A DNA stretch of 56,962 bases from Nitrososphaera sp. (GCA_025449675.1 JANWIX010000036.1:1-56962); one strand, 5' to 3'; numbered from the stretch's first letter, positions 24,768 through 33,935 are shown. A program made the numbers and translations. The notes: generated by a model from the letters alone, not told the origin.

Positions 24768-25469
24768 ATGACTGGCGCTTTGGTCGCCAAGATTTGCGCC
24801 TCGATTGCTGTGAAAGATGCCGAACTGCTAAAGGATCATGCGCGCAGAGCGTTCTCTGCAGGCGCGGATTTTGTCGAGATTAGGTTCGATTTCATCAGGC
24901 CTGAGGCAATGCCAACGGTAATAGAGTCAACGCGGGAGTTTAAGGAGAAGTCAGTTTTCACACTCAGATCCAGTGCCCAGGGAGGCAACTTTGCAGGAAG
25001 CGAGCAGGAGCGGATAGACTGGCTCCGCAGGCTGGCAGAACTGCGGCCGATGCTACTTGATGTCGAACTGGACACGCTCAAGAACAACGATGATCTGGCA
25101 GACTTTCTCGAGAACCACAAGACAGCAGTCCTCGTGTCCTGGCACGATTTTCAGAAAACTCCTCCGAGCGAGGATATTGCCGATGTACTTTCCGAGATGA
25201 GAGTCTATGGCAACTATGTAAAGGTGGTAACCATGGCGCAGAAGGTTGAGGATTCCATGCGATTGCTCGACATCTATCAGGACACACTTGGGCTCTATCC
25301 CGTGATATTTGCAATGGGAGAGGCGGGCGTGGTGTCCAGAGTCCTGTGCACTATAGTTGGGAACGCGCCGTTTACCTACGCGAGTGTAGACGGTGCCGTT
25401 GCTCCTGGACAGCTTACGGTTGGGCAGATGCGAAAGTTATATGACAGGATAGCTGCAAATCGCCCCTGA
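24768..25469 (+). CDS. aroD: 3-dehydroquinate dehydratase, type I
   Basis: Dehydrates 3-dehydroquinate to 3-dehydroshikimate through a Schiff base. Seen: KICASIAVKDAELLKDHA, ADFVEIRFDFIRPE, catalytic His in LVSWHDFQKTP and Schiff-base Lys in YVKVVTMAQ. 233 aa is usual. Its stop TGA overlaps the aroE ATG (ATGA). Confidence 0.95.
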   Translation: MTGALVAKICASIAVKDAELLKDHARRAFSAGADFVEIRFDFIRPEAMPTVIESTREFKEKSVFTLRSSAQGGNFAGSEQERIDWLRRLAELRPMLLDVELDTLKNNDDLADFLENHKTAVLVSWHDFQKTPPSEDIADVLSEMRVYGNYVKVVTMAQKVEDSMRLLDIYQDTLGLYPVIFAMGEAGVVSRVLCTIVGNAPFTYASVDGAVAPGQLTVGQMRKLYDRIAANRP

Positions 25470-26314
25470 TGCAAAGCTCGGTAAAGACGTACTGCATAGT
25501 AGGTGACCCGATAAATCATTCCTTGTCACCCAGCATGCAAAACGCCGCATTTCTGGCTTTGGGACTGAACTGCACCTACATCGCCTTCAAGGTGACTTCA
25601 GGCGAGTTAAAGGAGTCTATCGAGTCTTTGCGTACGATAAAGATATCAGGTTTCAACGTGACTGTACCGCACAAGGTAGCGGTAATGAAATACTTGGACG
25701 AGCTGGATTCGACCGCGAAAAGAGCCAGCGCCGTGAACACCGTCAACAACATCGAGGGCATCTTTAAGGGATACAACACAGACATCGCCGGCTTTATCGA
25801 GCCGCTTCGCAGGCGCGGGATAGACTTGGGCGGAATGCAAGTCTTGCTTCTTGGAGCAGGAGGAGCTGCAAGGGCAGTTGTCGCAGCTCTTTCTGAAGAG
25901 CCCCGGCCTGAAAAGCTGGTTATAGCAAACCGGGACTTGGCAAGGGCAAAGGAGCTTTGCGGCATGGCGTCAGATCTAGGCTTGAAATGCGAAACAGTCC
26001 CACTCGATCACATGGCCCGTTTTTCAGCAGGATCCGACTTGATAGTCAACGCGACTTCAATCGGAATGAACGGTGAGCCTAGTCCCATCGACCAGGAGCA
26101 TATCAAGAAGGGAAGCGTCGTCTACGACATCGTATATCGTCCGATAACCACCGATCTTTTGGAAAACGCCAAGCACGCTCAGGCGATTGTTGTGTACGGA
26201 TACGAAATGCTTGTAGAGCAGGGGGCCAAGGCTTTTGAAATATGGACCGGAATACCTGCTCCCCGGGATGCGATGAAAAAGAGCTTGCTTGGGGCGTTTG
26301 GTGAGCCCACGTGA
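25469..26314 (+). CDS. aroE: shikimate dehydrogenase
   Basis: NADP-dependent reduction of 3-dehydroshikimate. Substrate site GDPINHSLSPSMQNAAF near the start and NVTVPHKVAVMKYLD with the catalytic Lys; nucleotide-binding GAGGAARAV in the middle; NATSIGMNG and YGYEMLVEQGAKAFEIWTG at the end. 281 aa. Coupled to aroD and to aroK by 1- and 4-base overlaps. Confidence 0.96.
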   Translation: MQSSVKTYCIVGDPINHSLSPSMQNAAFLALGLNCTYIAFKVTSGELKESIESLRTIKISGFNVTVPHKVAVMKYLDELDSTAKRASAVNTVNNIEGIFKGYNTDIAGFIEPLRRRGIDLGGMQVLLLGAGGAARAVVAALSEEPRPEKLVIANRDLARAKELCGMASDLGLKCETVPLDHMARFSAGSDLIVNATSIGMNGEPSPIDQEHIKKGSVVYDIVYRPITTDLLENAKHAQAIVVYGYEMLVEQGAKAFEIWTGIPAPRDAMKKSLLGAFGEPT

Positions 26315-27165
26315 GAGCGACAAGAGCGCGAGCCACGATGCATGGGGCGATCTCGATCGTAAACGCGATAGCCACAGGCAACGGCTCATCGCTTGGTATT
26401 TCGCTCAGGGTCACCGCGGAGGCCGAGCTTGGAACCGGGAGGGGAGTGCGCTTCCTTACGGGCAAGACCGATGACAAGCTTGTCAGCAACATCGTTCATA
26501 ACATCATGCCAAAGGAAATCATTGACAATAACATGATATCGGTACGGGTAAGGTCCGAGATCCCTATAGGCTACGGGCTAAAGAGCTCCAGTGCCGTTTC
26601 AAATGCCGTCGCTCTTGCGTGTGCTAGGCTGGCAAAGGAAGAGGTGGATGATTACGCCGTCCTTGATGCTGCCGTGAGGGCTTCACTTGACGCCAAGGTG
26701 TCAATCACAGGCGCCTTTGATGACGCAACCGCATGCTACTTTGGCGGATTCACGGTTACTGACAACTATGCCCGGAGGCTTATCAAAAGAGAGGATGCGC
26801 CCGGGAACCTCTGGGCCATTATCTTTCTGCCACGAAACATCCCAAGAGGAGACGTGCGCAGGCTTAGCGCGCTCTCGGACCTCTTTAGCGACGCGTTCCA
26901 TCTTGCCGAAGCAGGAGAGTACTGGAAGGCGATGAAGCTTAACGGAGTACTCGCAGCCGCTGCCCTGTCAGCGCGTTACCGGCCTATCATGGCTGCAATC
27001 GACCACGGGGCACTGTCTGCTGGGATATCAGGAAACGGGCCATCGGTGGCCGCGGTGGCATACGAGGACGAAGTAGAAGAGATTAAATCCGCGCTCTCGA
27101 AATTTGAAGGAAGAATTATTGTTTCGCGAATCAATAACCAGAAGGCAAGCGTGGAGGCATCGTAG
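26311..27165 (+). CDS. aroK: shikimate kinase, archaeal GHMP type
   Basis: ATP-dependent phosphorylation of shikimate by the GHMP-kinase fold, unrelated to the bacterial P-loop enzyme. The ATP loop is PIGYGLKSSSAVSNAV (about 88-103) and the third motif GISGNGPSVAAVAY is near 235-248. Starts at GTG 26311 overlapping the aroE stop. 284 aa is typical. Confidence 0.95.
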   Translation: MRATRARATMHGAISIVNAIATGNGSSLGISLRVTAEAELGTGRGVRFLTGKTDDKLVSNIVHNIMPKEIIDNNMISVRVRSEIPIGYGLKSSSAVSNAVALACARLAKEEVDDYAVLDAAVRASLDAKVSITGAFDDATACYFGGFTVTDNYARRLIKREDAPGNLWAIIFLPRNIPRGDVRRLSALSDLFSDAFHLAEAGEYWKAMKLNGVLAAAALSARYRPIMAAIDHGALSAGISGNGPSVAAVAYEDEVEEIKSALSKFEGRIIVSRINNQKASVEAS

Positions 27166-27171
27166 GACGGC

Positions 27172-28479
27172 ATGGTCAGCATCCTGGTGAGGCGCTCAAG
27201 GATCGGTGGCAGCGTCAGGTGCCCCTCAAGCAAGAGTTACAGCCACAGGGCCATAGCCATTGCCTCGCTTTCACCATCAAAGCAGAAATCGACCATAACC
27301 AACGCACTTCTCGCGCGTGACACGCTGGCTACGCTGGCAGGATGCCGGGCCCTTGGAGCAGAAATAAGCCACGAAAAAACAACCGTGCAGGTACGGGGGA
27401 AAAAGGCATTTGAACCGCCGGAAAACGTTGTAAACGCGGAAAATTCAGGCACGACGATAAGGATAATGACTGCCATGTCCGGGCTGGTCAGGACTGGCTA
27501 CACTGTCCTGACAGGCGACGAAAGCCTGCGCAGGCGTCCGATGCAGCCAATGCTGGACGCACTATCACAACTCGGAGTTCAGGCGTACTCCACTCAAATG
27601 AACGGTACCCCTCCGTTGGTGGTAAAGGGCGGCGGAATTCAGGGCGGAAATGCGCTGGTCGATGGCAGCGTTTCGAGTCAGTTCATCTCGGGGCTCCTTA
27701 TCGCTGGAATATATGCGAATTCGGAAGTCATGATAAAGATCAAAGGAGACCTCGTGTCAAAGCCATACGTTGACGCGACTCTTGCAACCATGAAGCATTT
27801 TGGCGTAAAAGTTGAGCACACAGAGGACATGCTAGAGTACCGCGTCGCAAACGCGCAATACAGAGCTGCAAAGTTTGATGTGCCTAGCGACTTTTCTACT
27901 GCCGCCCTGGTGCTCGCGGCGGGGGTATTGGTTGGAGACAGACTGAAGGTTAAGGGCCTTGATTTCTCACTGCCTCAGGGAGATTCGCAGATAGTGGAGA
28001 TATTGGAGAAAATGGGATGCAAGATAAAGATCGACAAGGCCGGGGGCGAAGTGACAGTTTATGGGACCGATGTACTGGAAGGCGGCGACTTTAACCTCGG
28101 CGATACTCCTGACCTTCTCCCCGTTGTTTCCATACTGGCGCTCAAGTCAAAGGCACCCGTGACCCTGACGGGAGTCGCGCACGCAAGGGTAAAGGAAACT
28201 GACAGGGTGGCCAACATCGCTTCAGAGCTGGTGAAGTTTGGCGCCCGAATAAAAGAGTTCCACGACGGGCTCAGAATAACTGCACCAAAAACCCTGAAGA
28301 ACGCCTCGCTTGAGGCATACAACGACCATCGGCTTTTCATGGCCTTCACAATCGCGGCAATGCTGACTGAAAAGTCGGTAGTTGCGGGAGCAGAGTCCGT
28401 AGACGTTTCATACCCGAATTTCATTTCAGACATGAAAGGGCTGGGAGCCAGACTGTCTCCGGCGCCTGATAGGGAATGA
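27172..28479 (+). CDS. aroA: 3-phosphoshikimate 1-carboxyvinyltransferase (EPSP synthase)
   Basis: Joins phosphoenolpyruvate to shikimate-3-phosphate. Seen: CPSSKSYSHRAIAIASL, NAENSGTTIRIMTAMSG, TGDESLRRRPMQPML, VDGSVSSQFISGLL, DVPSDFSTAALVL and HARVKETDRVANIASEL near the C-terminus. 435 aa. Six bases separate it from aroK. The LRRRPM segment is the class-like arginine loop. Confidence 0.96.
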   Translation: MVSILVRRSRIGGSVRCPSSKSYSHRAIAIASLSPSKQKSTITNALLARDTLATLAGCRALGAEISHEKTTVQVRGKKAFEPPENVVNAENSGTTIRIMTAMSGLVRTGYTVLTGDESLRRRPMQPMLDALSQLGVQAYSTQMNGTPPLVVKGGGIQGGNALVDGSVSSQFISGLLIAGIYANSEVMIKIKGDLVSKPYVDATLATMKHFGVKVEHTEDMLEYRVANAQYRAAKFDVPSDFSTAALVLAAGVLVGDRLKVKGLDFSLPQGDSQIVEILEKMGCKIKIDKAGGEVTVYGTDVLEGGDFNLGDTPDLLPVVSILALKSKAPVTLTGVAHARVKETDRVANIASELVKFGARIKEFHDGLRITAPKTLKNASLEAYNDHRLFMAFTIAAMLTEKSVVAGAESVDVSYPNFISDMKGLGARLSPAPDRE

Positions 28480-28497
28480 ATGTGTTCCAAAAAGCCA

Positions 28498-28504
28498 ATA
28501 TATA
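28498..28504 (+). promoter_or_regulatory. TATA box of an internal promoter before aroC
   Basis: ATATATA at 28498-28504 lies in the gap between aroA and the preferred aroC start (28537), 33-39 bases ahead, so an internal transcription start near 28527 is expected. Confidence 0.5.
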
Positions 28505-28536
28505 GAACGGGGCAAACAAATCTCGACAAGCAATCA

Positions 28537-29634
28537 ATGACTGGTGGAAACATGATAGGCGAACGTTTTGTCGCGATGAGCTTTGGAGAGAGTCATGGTA
28601 GATGCGTGGGCATCGTGGTTGATGGATGCCCGGCAGGCATGCCCCTAAGTGAATCAGACATCCAGGGGCAGCTCGACTTGAGAAAGCCCGGCCAGTCAGT
28701 CGTTACGACGCAAAGAAAGGAAGAGGACAAGGTCGAAATCCTTTCGGGCGTCTTTAACGGAAGGACTACCGGCGCCCCGATATGCATGCTCATATGGAAC
28801 AAGGATTCAGACTCTAGACCCTATGAATTGTTGAAGAATATTCCGCGTCCGGGTCACGCCGACTATCCGGCGGCAGTGAAGTACGGAGGATTTGCAGATT
28901 ACCGGGGCAGCGGGAGGTTTTCCGGCAGGCTCACGGCCACGATGGTAATGGCCGGCGCCGTTGCACAAAAATTGCTCCAGACTGTCCTGGGAATACAAAC
29001 TGTTGCCTACACCACTGAAATTGGCGGTATCAGGGCGGCTAACATTACGAGCGCAAGCATTGCCAAAAGATACGAAAATGAAGTGAGGTGTCCAGATCCC
29101 AAGGCAGCGGAGAAAATGAAAGAAGCAATAATGGAGGCCAGAAGGGACGGCGACTCACTTGGAGGCGTGATCGAATGCACAAGTTCCGGTCTCCCGGTGG
29201 GACTTGGCGAGCCGATATTTTCTTCATTGGAATCAGACATTAGCAGGGCGCTATTTAGCATTCCCGCTGTTAAGGCCGTTGAATTTGGATCGGGTTTTGA
29301 AGGCAGCAAAAGGCGTGGTTCGGAAAACAACGACCGCTATTTCATGGATGATGGCAAAGTCATGACTCGGACAAACAACTCTGGAGGAATTCTGGGAGGC
29401 CTATCAAACGGGATGCCGATAGTTGTCAGAGTCGCGTTCAAGCCGGCCGCTTCGATAGCGAAAAACCAGGAAACACTGGATATTTCTAAAAACACTAGCA
29501 CGAACCTGGCCGTGCCGGGCCGACATGATCCCTGCGTAGTGCCAAGAGCCCCACCAGTGATCGAGTGCATGGTTTCCATGGTCCTTGCCGACCATGCCCT
29601 CAGGGCAGGACTAATCCCTCCCGTCCTAAAGTGA
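28537..29634 (+). CDS. aroC: chorismate synthase
   Basis: FMN-dependent elimination producing chorismate. Family signatures SFGESHGRCVG at the start, DYRGSGRFSGRLTATMVMAG, and GRHDPCVVPRAPPVIE near the C-terminus. The frame is open from ATG 28480, but the protein family begins a few residues before GESHG; ATG 28537 (M-T-G-G-N-M-I-G-E-R-F) fits, and the TATA box at 28498 supports it. 365 aa from there. Confidence 0.96.
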   Translation: MTGGNMIGERFVAMSFGESHGRCVGIVVDGCPAGMPLSESDIQGQLDLRKPGQSVVTTQRKEEDKVEILSGVFNGRTTGAPICMLIWNKDSDSRPYELLKNIPRPGHADYPAAVKYGGFADYRGSGRFSGRLTATMVMAGAVAQKLLQTVLGIQTVAYTTEIGGIRAANITSASIAKRYENEVRCPDPKAAEKMKEAIMEARRDGDSLGGVIECTSSGLPVGLGEPIFSSLESDISRALFSIPAVKAVEFGSGFEGSKRRGSENNDRYFMDDGKVMTRTNNSGGILGGLSNGMPIVVRVAFKPAASIAKNQETLDISKNTSTNLAVPGRHDPCVVPRAPPVIECMVSMVLADHALRAGLIPPVLK

Positions 29635-29638
29635 TGAA

Positions 29639-31018
29639 ATGATGAAAGACGATGGGGAATTAGAAGCGCTTCGCGAAAAGGTGCGACTGGTCACCGCGGA
29701 CATTGTACGTGATGTGCACAAGCGCATGGACCTGGCAAGGCAGATAGGAGAAATCAAGGGCAGGCTTGGAATAGATGTCAGGGATGAAAAGGTAGAGCAG
29801 GAAGTAAGAAACAACGTACTGGCATTAGCGGATGACATGGGGATGAATCAGGAATTCACGCTTCGTCTCCTGAACATCCTGCTCGAAGAATCGGAATCAC
29901 TTCAGGCCCTGAAACGGCCGCAGGTGCCGAGGCAGACCCACCTCGCGATTTTCATGAAAGCCAAGCAACTAGAGGCGGCTGGAAGGAAGATAATACACAT
30001 GGAAGTGGGTGAACCCGACTACCCACCACCGGCATCGGTCGGGGGTTCGCTTTTGGATTCCTTTGTTCAAGGAAAATATCATTACACAGACACGCGTGGC
30101 ACCCCGAAACTGCGCGAGGCTATTGCAAGGCAGGCAAAGGTGAACGAGGAACAGCTGATCGTGACTCCAGGGGGCCGCTTCGGAGTCTTTAGCGCCATAG
30201 TCTCCCTGCTGAGGGCGGGCCAGGAAATGATCGTTATAGAGCCGGCTTGGCCCGCGTACAGAGAATGCGCCGACTTTGCCGGAGTCAGGACGAAGGTTCT
30301 AAGGACTCGTCTGGAAGACAAATGGGTGCCAGATATTTCGCAACTTGAAGAAGCGATTACCCCTACAACCAAGATGATAGTCTTGAACTATCCGAATAAC
30401 CCGACAGGCAAGATTCTCGATGCCAAGACGATGGATAGGATCGTCTCACTGGCTAAGGATAACCGCCTGTACCTGCTCAGCGATGAGGTCTATGCAGACT
30501 ATGCCTTTGGCCGGCAGTTTCATGGTGTGCTAGAATATGACTATGACAAGAGTATCATGATTTCCTCCTTCTCAAAGCGATACGCCATGACAGGGTTTAG
30601 GGTAGGATACGCCATATCCAACAAAGAGATCATTTCGAAAATGACAAAGGTCCAGGCGATAGGAATTACGAGCGTCGCCGAGCCAATGCAGTTTGCGGCG
30701 CTGGCCGCCCTTTCCGAAGATCATCTGGAAAACGTAAAGACCATGAAGAGCAGGCTGGACTTTGTCACGACAAAACTGCGGGAACTGTCCCTGGACTTTG
30801 TCGCGCCTGATGGGGCCATGTATGTCTACCCAAAGGTTCCAAACACCGATGACATGACACTCGTTGAACGAATGCTTGAAAAAGGCGTAGCGGTTGCGCC
30901 AGGTAGCGGATTCGGCGAATCGTACAAGCAGTTTGTCCGGATCTCTGCCTGCCAGCCAATTGCAGAACTGGCCAGGGGCCTCGACGTAATGGGATCTGTA
31001 ATCAAGGAGCGCAGCTAG
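29639..31018 (+). CDS. chorismate mutase-aminotransferase fusion
   Basis: Residues 1 to about 92 are an AroQ-type chorismate mutase (ALREKVRLVTADIVRDVHKR, then LARQIGEIKGRLGIDV), converting chorismate to prephenate. From about 105 to the end runs a class I/II PLP aminotransferase: MEVGEPDYPPPA, YHYTDTRGTPKLREAIA, NYPNNPTGKI, SDEVYADY, PLP Lys313 in SSFSKRYAM, and VRISACQP. The aminotransferase is likely for prephenate or aromatic 2-oxo acids. Only four bases follow the aroC stop. Fusions of these two activities are found in several archaea; substrate of the transaminase is inference. Confidence 0.92.
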   Translation: MMKDDGELEALREKVRLVTADIVRDVHKRMDLARQIGEIKGRLGIDVRDEKVEQEVRNNVLALADDMGMNQEFTLRLLNILLEESESLQALKRPQVPRQTHLAIFMKAKQLEAAGRKIIHMEVGEPDYPPPASVGGSLLDSFVQGKYHYTDTRGTPKLREAIARQAKVNEEQLIVTPGGRFGVFSAIVSLLRAGQEMIVIEPAWPAYRECADFAGVRTKVLRTRLEDKWVPDISQLEEAITPTTKMIVLNYPNNPTGKILDAKTMDRIVSLAKDNRLYLLSDEVYADYAFGRQFHGVLEYDYDKSIMISSFSKRYAMTGFRVGYAISNKEIISKMTKVQAIGITSVAEPMQFAALAALSEDHLENVKTMKSRLDFVTTKLRELSLDFVAPDGAMYVYPKVPNTDDMTLVERMLEKGVAVAPGSGFGESYKQFVRISACQPIAELARGLDVMGSVIKERS

Positions 31019-31019
31019 G

Positions 31020-31874
31020 ATGGGACAGAGAATAGCCATCGTGGGTGCTGGCGGCAAGATGGGCTCTTGGTTTGTCGGCTATTTCGCTCGCCGCAACTCT
31101 CGAGTTACTGCCTATGATGCAGTACAAGGATCGATAGGGCCCGTTCCAGACAATGTCTTTGTCGCGGCGGCTCTGGCCGAGTGCGTCAGGGATGCGGACT
31201 TTGTCATTGTCTGTGTTCCTGTTCAGCTGACTCCAAAAGTCATTCGTGAATGCTCAAGACACATGAAGCCGGGTGCGGCGATATCTGAAATATCTTCAGT
31301 CAAGCATCAAACCTTCCGAGCGCTTGCCAAGATCTCCCATGAGCTAACGCCTTTGTGCATCCATCCGATGTTTGGGCCAGGGGCCAGCGACAAAAAGCAG
31401 TTTAAGTTATTGATGATTCCTGTCAGAAACAAGGAAATAGAACTGGGGCTCTTGCGCGAAACATTCGAAGAGGCATCAATCAAGGTGCTTCCGAGTGCCA
31501 AAGAACACGACGACGCGATTGCGGTGATACTCGGCCTTACGTACTTTATGAACATCGTCTTTGCAAAGGTCGTCGCCAAGAAGATGGACGTGCTAAAAGA
31601 GATTTCCGGAACCACGTTTGGCATACAGTCCATGCTTGCAGAGAGCGTGCTCACAGACGAGCCCAGCCTTATCTCGGCCCTGATAGCTGGCAACCCTTCA
31701 GCGGCTGGTCAGATCAGAAAATATGTTCGAGAAGCGGCAGGGGTAGCAAAGGCCGCATCGAATGGGAGTGGCATAGAAAAGCAAGTTCGCCAAATCAAGG
31801 GCCTTCACAAGGGGCAGACTCTCCAGAGTTCCTACAAGCGACTTTATGAAATCGTAGAGACACTAAAGAGCTAA
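31020..31874 (+). CDS. tyrA: prephenate (or arogenate) dehydrogenase
   Basis: NAD(P)-dependent oxidative decarboxylation of prephenate or arogenate towards tyrosine. N-terminal Rossmann motif IVGAGGKMGSWFVGYFA with GxGxxG variant G-A-G-G-K-M-G; HPMFGPGAS strand; helical dimerisation C-terminus. 284 aa. ATG one base after the preceding stop. With the upstream fusion it completes the tyrosine branch; a prephenate dehydratase for phenylalanine is not in the window. Confidence 0.92.
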   Translation: MGQRIAIVGAGGKMGSWFVGYFARRNSRVTAYDAVQGSIGPVPDNVFVAAALAECVRDADFVIVCVPVQLTPKVIRECSRHMKPGAAISEISSVKHQTFRALAKISHELTPLCIHPMFGPGASDKKQFKLLMIPVRNKEIELGLLRETFEEASIKVLPSAKEHDDAIAVILGLTYFMNIVFAKVVAKKMDVLKEISGTTFGIQSMLAESVLTDEPSLISALIAGNPSAAGQIRKYVREAAGVAKAASNGSGIEKQVRQIKGLHKGQTLQSSYKRLYEIVETLKS

Positions 31875-31906
31875 ACGGAGAAATACCTTCGAGCGTAATA
31901 ATCTGC

Positions 31907-32149
31907 ATGATAGTTCTGTGGCGCGACCCGTGGATAAAACCGCTGTCAGACGCTGATATCGGAACCGGAAGGTGCAGTCACTGCAAGAAGGCGCTTGTCG
32001 AACTGGCTTTTGTCACCTCCTGCGAATTTTGTGACATGGGAATAATGCACGATGAATGCGCAAACGGGCACATTCTAACGAAACACAAGAAATTGCTGCA
32101 GGCAAAAATGGCGGCTCACAAGGACAAGCCCCTTCACGACTACCAGTAA
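31907..32149 (+). CDS. small Cys-rich zinc-ribbon-like protein
   Basis: An 80-aa protein with C-x2-C at GRCSHCKK and C-x2-C at TSCEFCDMG, plus a third Cys with His (MHDECANGH), which would fit one or two zinc sites. The end is basic (TKHKKLLQAKMAAHKDK). Converges with the next gene, three bases apart. No family recognised. Confidence 0.7.
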   Translation: MIVLWRDPWIKPLSDADIGTGRCSHCKKALVELAFVTSCEFCDMGIMHDECANGHILTKHKKLLQAKMAAHKDKPLHDYQ

Positions 32150-32151
32150 CC

Positions 32152-32460
32152 TCATTTTTCACTGATAAGGATCAGTTTGTTGTTGAATTCAAAGGCGAGG
32201 CTTTTCTGCCCAAGTGCAGCTCTTATCTTGTTGGCTTTGTGCATCATCTGCTTCTCGTTCACGTCGTTGGTGTGAATTTCTATCCTCATGTACTTGACAG
32301 GCTCGATTCTTCCTTCAAAATACCCATCGAATTCTATCAGCGACATACCTCCATATTGCGAAGCCATTTCGCGGACAATTTCAAGATAACCCTCGACGCG
32401 TGGCAGATAGAACTTCACCGAGTCTTTGAACGTCCGTACAGCAAATTTTCGGCTGACCAT
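32152..32460 (-). CDS. conserved-looking small alpha/beta protein, function unknown
   Basis: A 102-aa protein from ATG 32460 (M-V-S-R-K-F-A-V). A TATA-like CGTAAATACA on the minus strand (forward about 32482-32491) is 25-30 bases upstream and supports ATG 32460 over the in-frame GTG 32478. Alternating strands and helices (FKDSVKFYLPRVEGYLEIVREMA, GRIEPVKYMRIEIHTND, ALGQKSLAFEFNNKLILI) suggest a ferredoxin-like fold. No motif known. Confidence 0.65.
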   Translation of the reverse strand: MVSRKFAVRTFKDSVKFYLPRVEGYLEIVREMASQYGGMSLIEFDGYFEGRIEPVKYMRIEIHTNDVNEKQMMHKANKIRAALGQKSLAFEFNNKLILISEK

Positions 32461-32576
32461 ATGCTCTCTAGCACACACTTGTATTTACGATTCTCTAGAG
32501 CGATCCGTGTTACCATTTGGTGTCAACTTTATTTGCGCAACTGTTTTTTTAAAAAGAAATTGATATCCGTTTGCGA

Positions 32577-33182
32577 ATGTCATCAAAAGTATTCACTTTC
32601 AATGCAAGCTCGTTTACTCTGGATCCTTCGCTAGAATCCTTCTTAAGGTCCAAGAACGCGATCTCTATGGACTTTGGAACAGCTGTTTACTTGGACTCCG
32701 AACTGATGCCGAAAATACTTGCCGAACTTGTCGACAGGTCGAGTGTTGACACCGTCCCGTCACCCAATGAGAGCGATCTGTCAGCAAAATCAAATCTTCA
32801 AGCAGTCGAACTCGAGGCACAGCGTGACAAGATCTCTGAAGAAAACCGCGTACTTGCCGCACAGGGGCAAGCACAGCTGGCCGAGATAACCGCACTGAAA
32901 GAGCAGGCATCCTATGCGCTCAAGACCGTTGAAACGCTGGAAGCAGAAAACATCAGGCTTCAGCATGCAGTCAGCAATGCCTCCAGTCACGTTCCAAAGA
33001 GCGCTGCGGACAATGAAATCTTGAGGCAATCGTGTGAAAAACTCCAGAGAGAGCTACAACAGGTGAGGGGTCAGAGCATCGAAGCTATAACATCACTCAA
33101 GGTTCTCGAAGATGAAAATGAAGAGCTTCGAAGGGAGTTGGAGAATCTCCGCGGCCAGCAAAAGGTTGCGCCCGCGCCGTAG
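32577..33182 (+). CDS. coiled-coil protein
   Basis: A 201-aa protein. Residues about 60-190 are a long heptad-rich coiled coil (ELEAQRDKISEENRVLAAQG; LEDENEELRRELENLRGQQ). The first 40 residues are less structured. No membrane segment. Similar segments occur in archaeal scaffold proteins but no family is assignable. Starts at ATG 32577 after an AT-rich stretch. Confidence 0.75.
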   Translation: MSSKVFTFNASSFTLDPSLESFLRSKNAISMDFGTAVYLDSELMPKILAELVDRSSVDTVPSPNESDLSAKSNLQAVELEAQRDKISEENRVLAAQGQAQLAEITALKEQASYALKTVETLEAENIRLQHAVSNASSHVPKSAADNEILRQSCEKLQRELQQVRGQSIEAITSLKVLEDENEELRRELENLRGQQKVAPAP

Positions 33183-33209
33183 GCTTGCCACTCTCGAGCA
33201 TTTGAAGAC

Positions 33210-33217
33210 TTATATAG
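33210..33217 (+). promoter_or_regulatory. TATA box for the 51-aa membrane protein
   Basis: TTATATAG at 33210-33217 is 24-31 bases before ATG 33241, the classical distance for a leaderless archaeal gene, and supports the small ORF as real. Confidence 0.6.
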
Positions 33218-33240
33218 CCAACGAAAATTTGATCGTACCG

Positions 33241-33396
33241 ATGGTCGAAAAGATGACAGCAGTATGGCTGATTATTCTTACGGTCATGGTCTGTGCCGCA
33301 GTCCCTGCCATCTTGATATGGTTGACGGCAACCCCAAAAATCCTGATTGGATTCCAGACCGTTGACAGCCTGCCTGCGTTACTTGCACTCCACTGA
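33241..33396 (+). CDS. 51-aa single-pass membrane peptide
   Basis: From ATG 33241: short lead, hydrophobic helix LIILTVMVCAAVPAILIWL, then T-P-K and a second weaker hydrophobic end. A perfectly placed TATA box precedes it. The frame is also open upstream to 33112, but that part overlaps the coiled-coil gene. Function unknown. Confidence 0.6.
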   Translation: MVEKMTAVWLIILTVMVCAAVPAILIWLTATPKILIGFQTVDSLPALLALH

Positions 33397-33435
33397 CGAA
33401 AAGGATTTTATCGCATTTCCGCTTTAGGCTTGGCA

Positions 33436-33909
33436 GTGGCATTCGAAGGTCCTGAAAAGAAGAGAAAAGTCCTCTATTCGATGATAGCGCTTGCCGCCGT
33501 TCTCGGAGGAGCCGTGTTTGCCACAGCTGCGGTGACGACATACCTGCGATCACAGGATCCAATCAACCAGTGCATAACAGAGCCCTCTTCCCAGCCGTTT
33601 CAGATCTCGGTTCCCATAACCGTGACTAAGGATGGAGCGCCGTTTCCAGTCGAACAGGGAGTTGGCATGGACCCCGACTGCATCAGACCGGTTCACACTC
33701 TTGAAGAAAACGTCATTCATGTAGCATACGGGAAGCCACACGAGTTCACCCTGGGCCATTTCTTTTACTACTGGCTCGGACAGGACCTGCTAAAATACGA
33801 CGCTACCGTTCGCGTGAACGACGTCTTGCATTCCAATGGCGATATCCGTGACATAGAGTTGGGGCAGGGCGATTCGATAAGGATCGACCTTACCACCAAA
33901 AACCAGTGA
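33436..33909 (+). CDS. membrane-anchored protein, function unknown
   Basis: A 157-aa protein from GTG 33436 (TTG 33430 also possible). Cationic lead EKKRKV, one membrane helix (VLYSMIALAAVLGGAVFATAA) and an external domain with two Cys (NQCITEP, DPDCIRP) and a beta-rich end. Highly recognisable as an outward-facing domain, and similar proteins occur in thaumarchaea; no enzymatic motif. TATA-like AAAGGATTTTATCG lies 25-30 bases upstream. Confidence 0.7.
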   Translation: MAFEGPEKKRKVLYSMIALAAVLGGAVFATAAVTTYLRSQDPINQCITEPSSQPFQISVPITVTKDGAPFPVEQGVGMDPDCIRPVHTLEENVIHVAYGKPHEFTLGHFFYYWLGQDLLKYDATVRVNDVLHSNGDIRDIELGQGDSIRIDLTTKNQ

Positions 33910-33935
33910 AATAGTAATAAGCACATTAGACCTTG

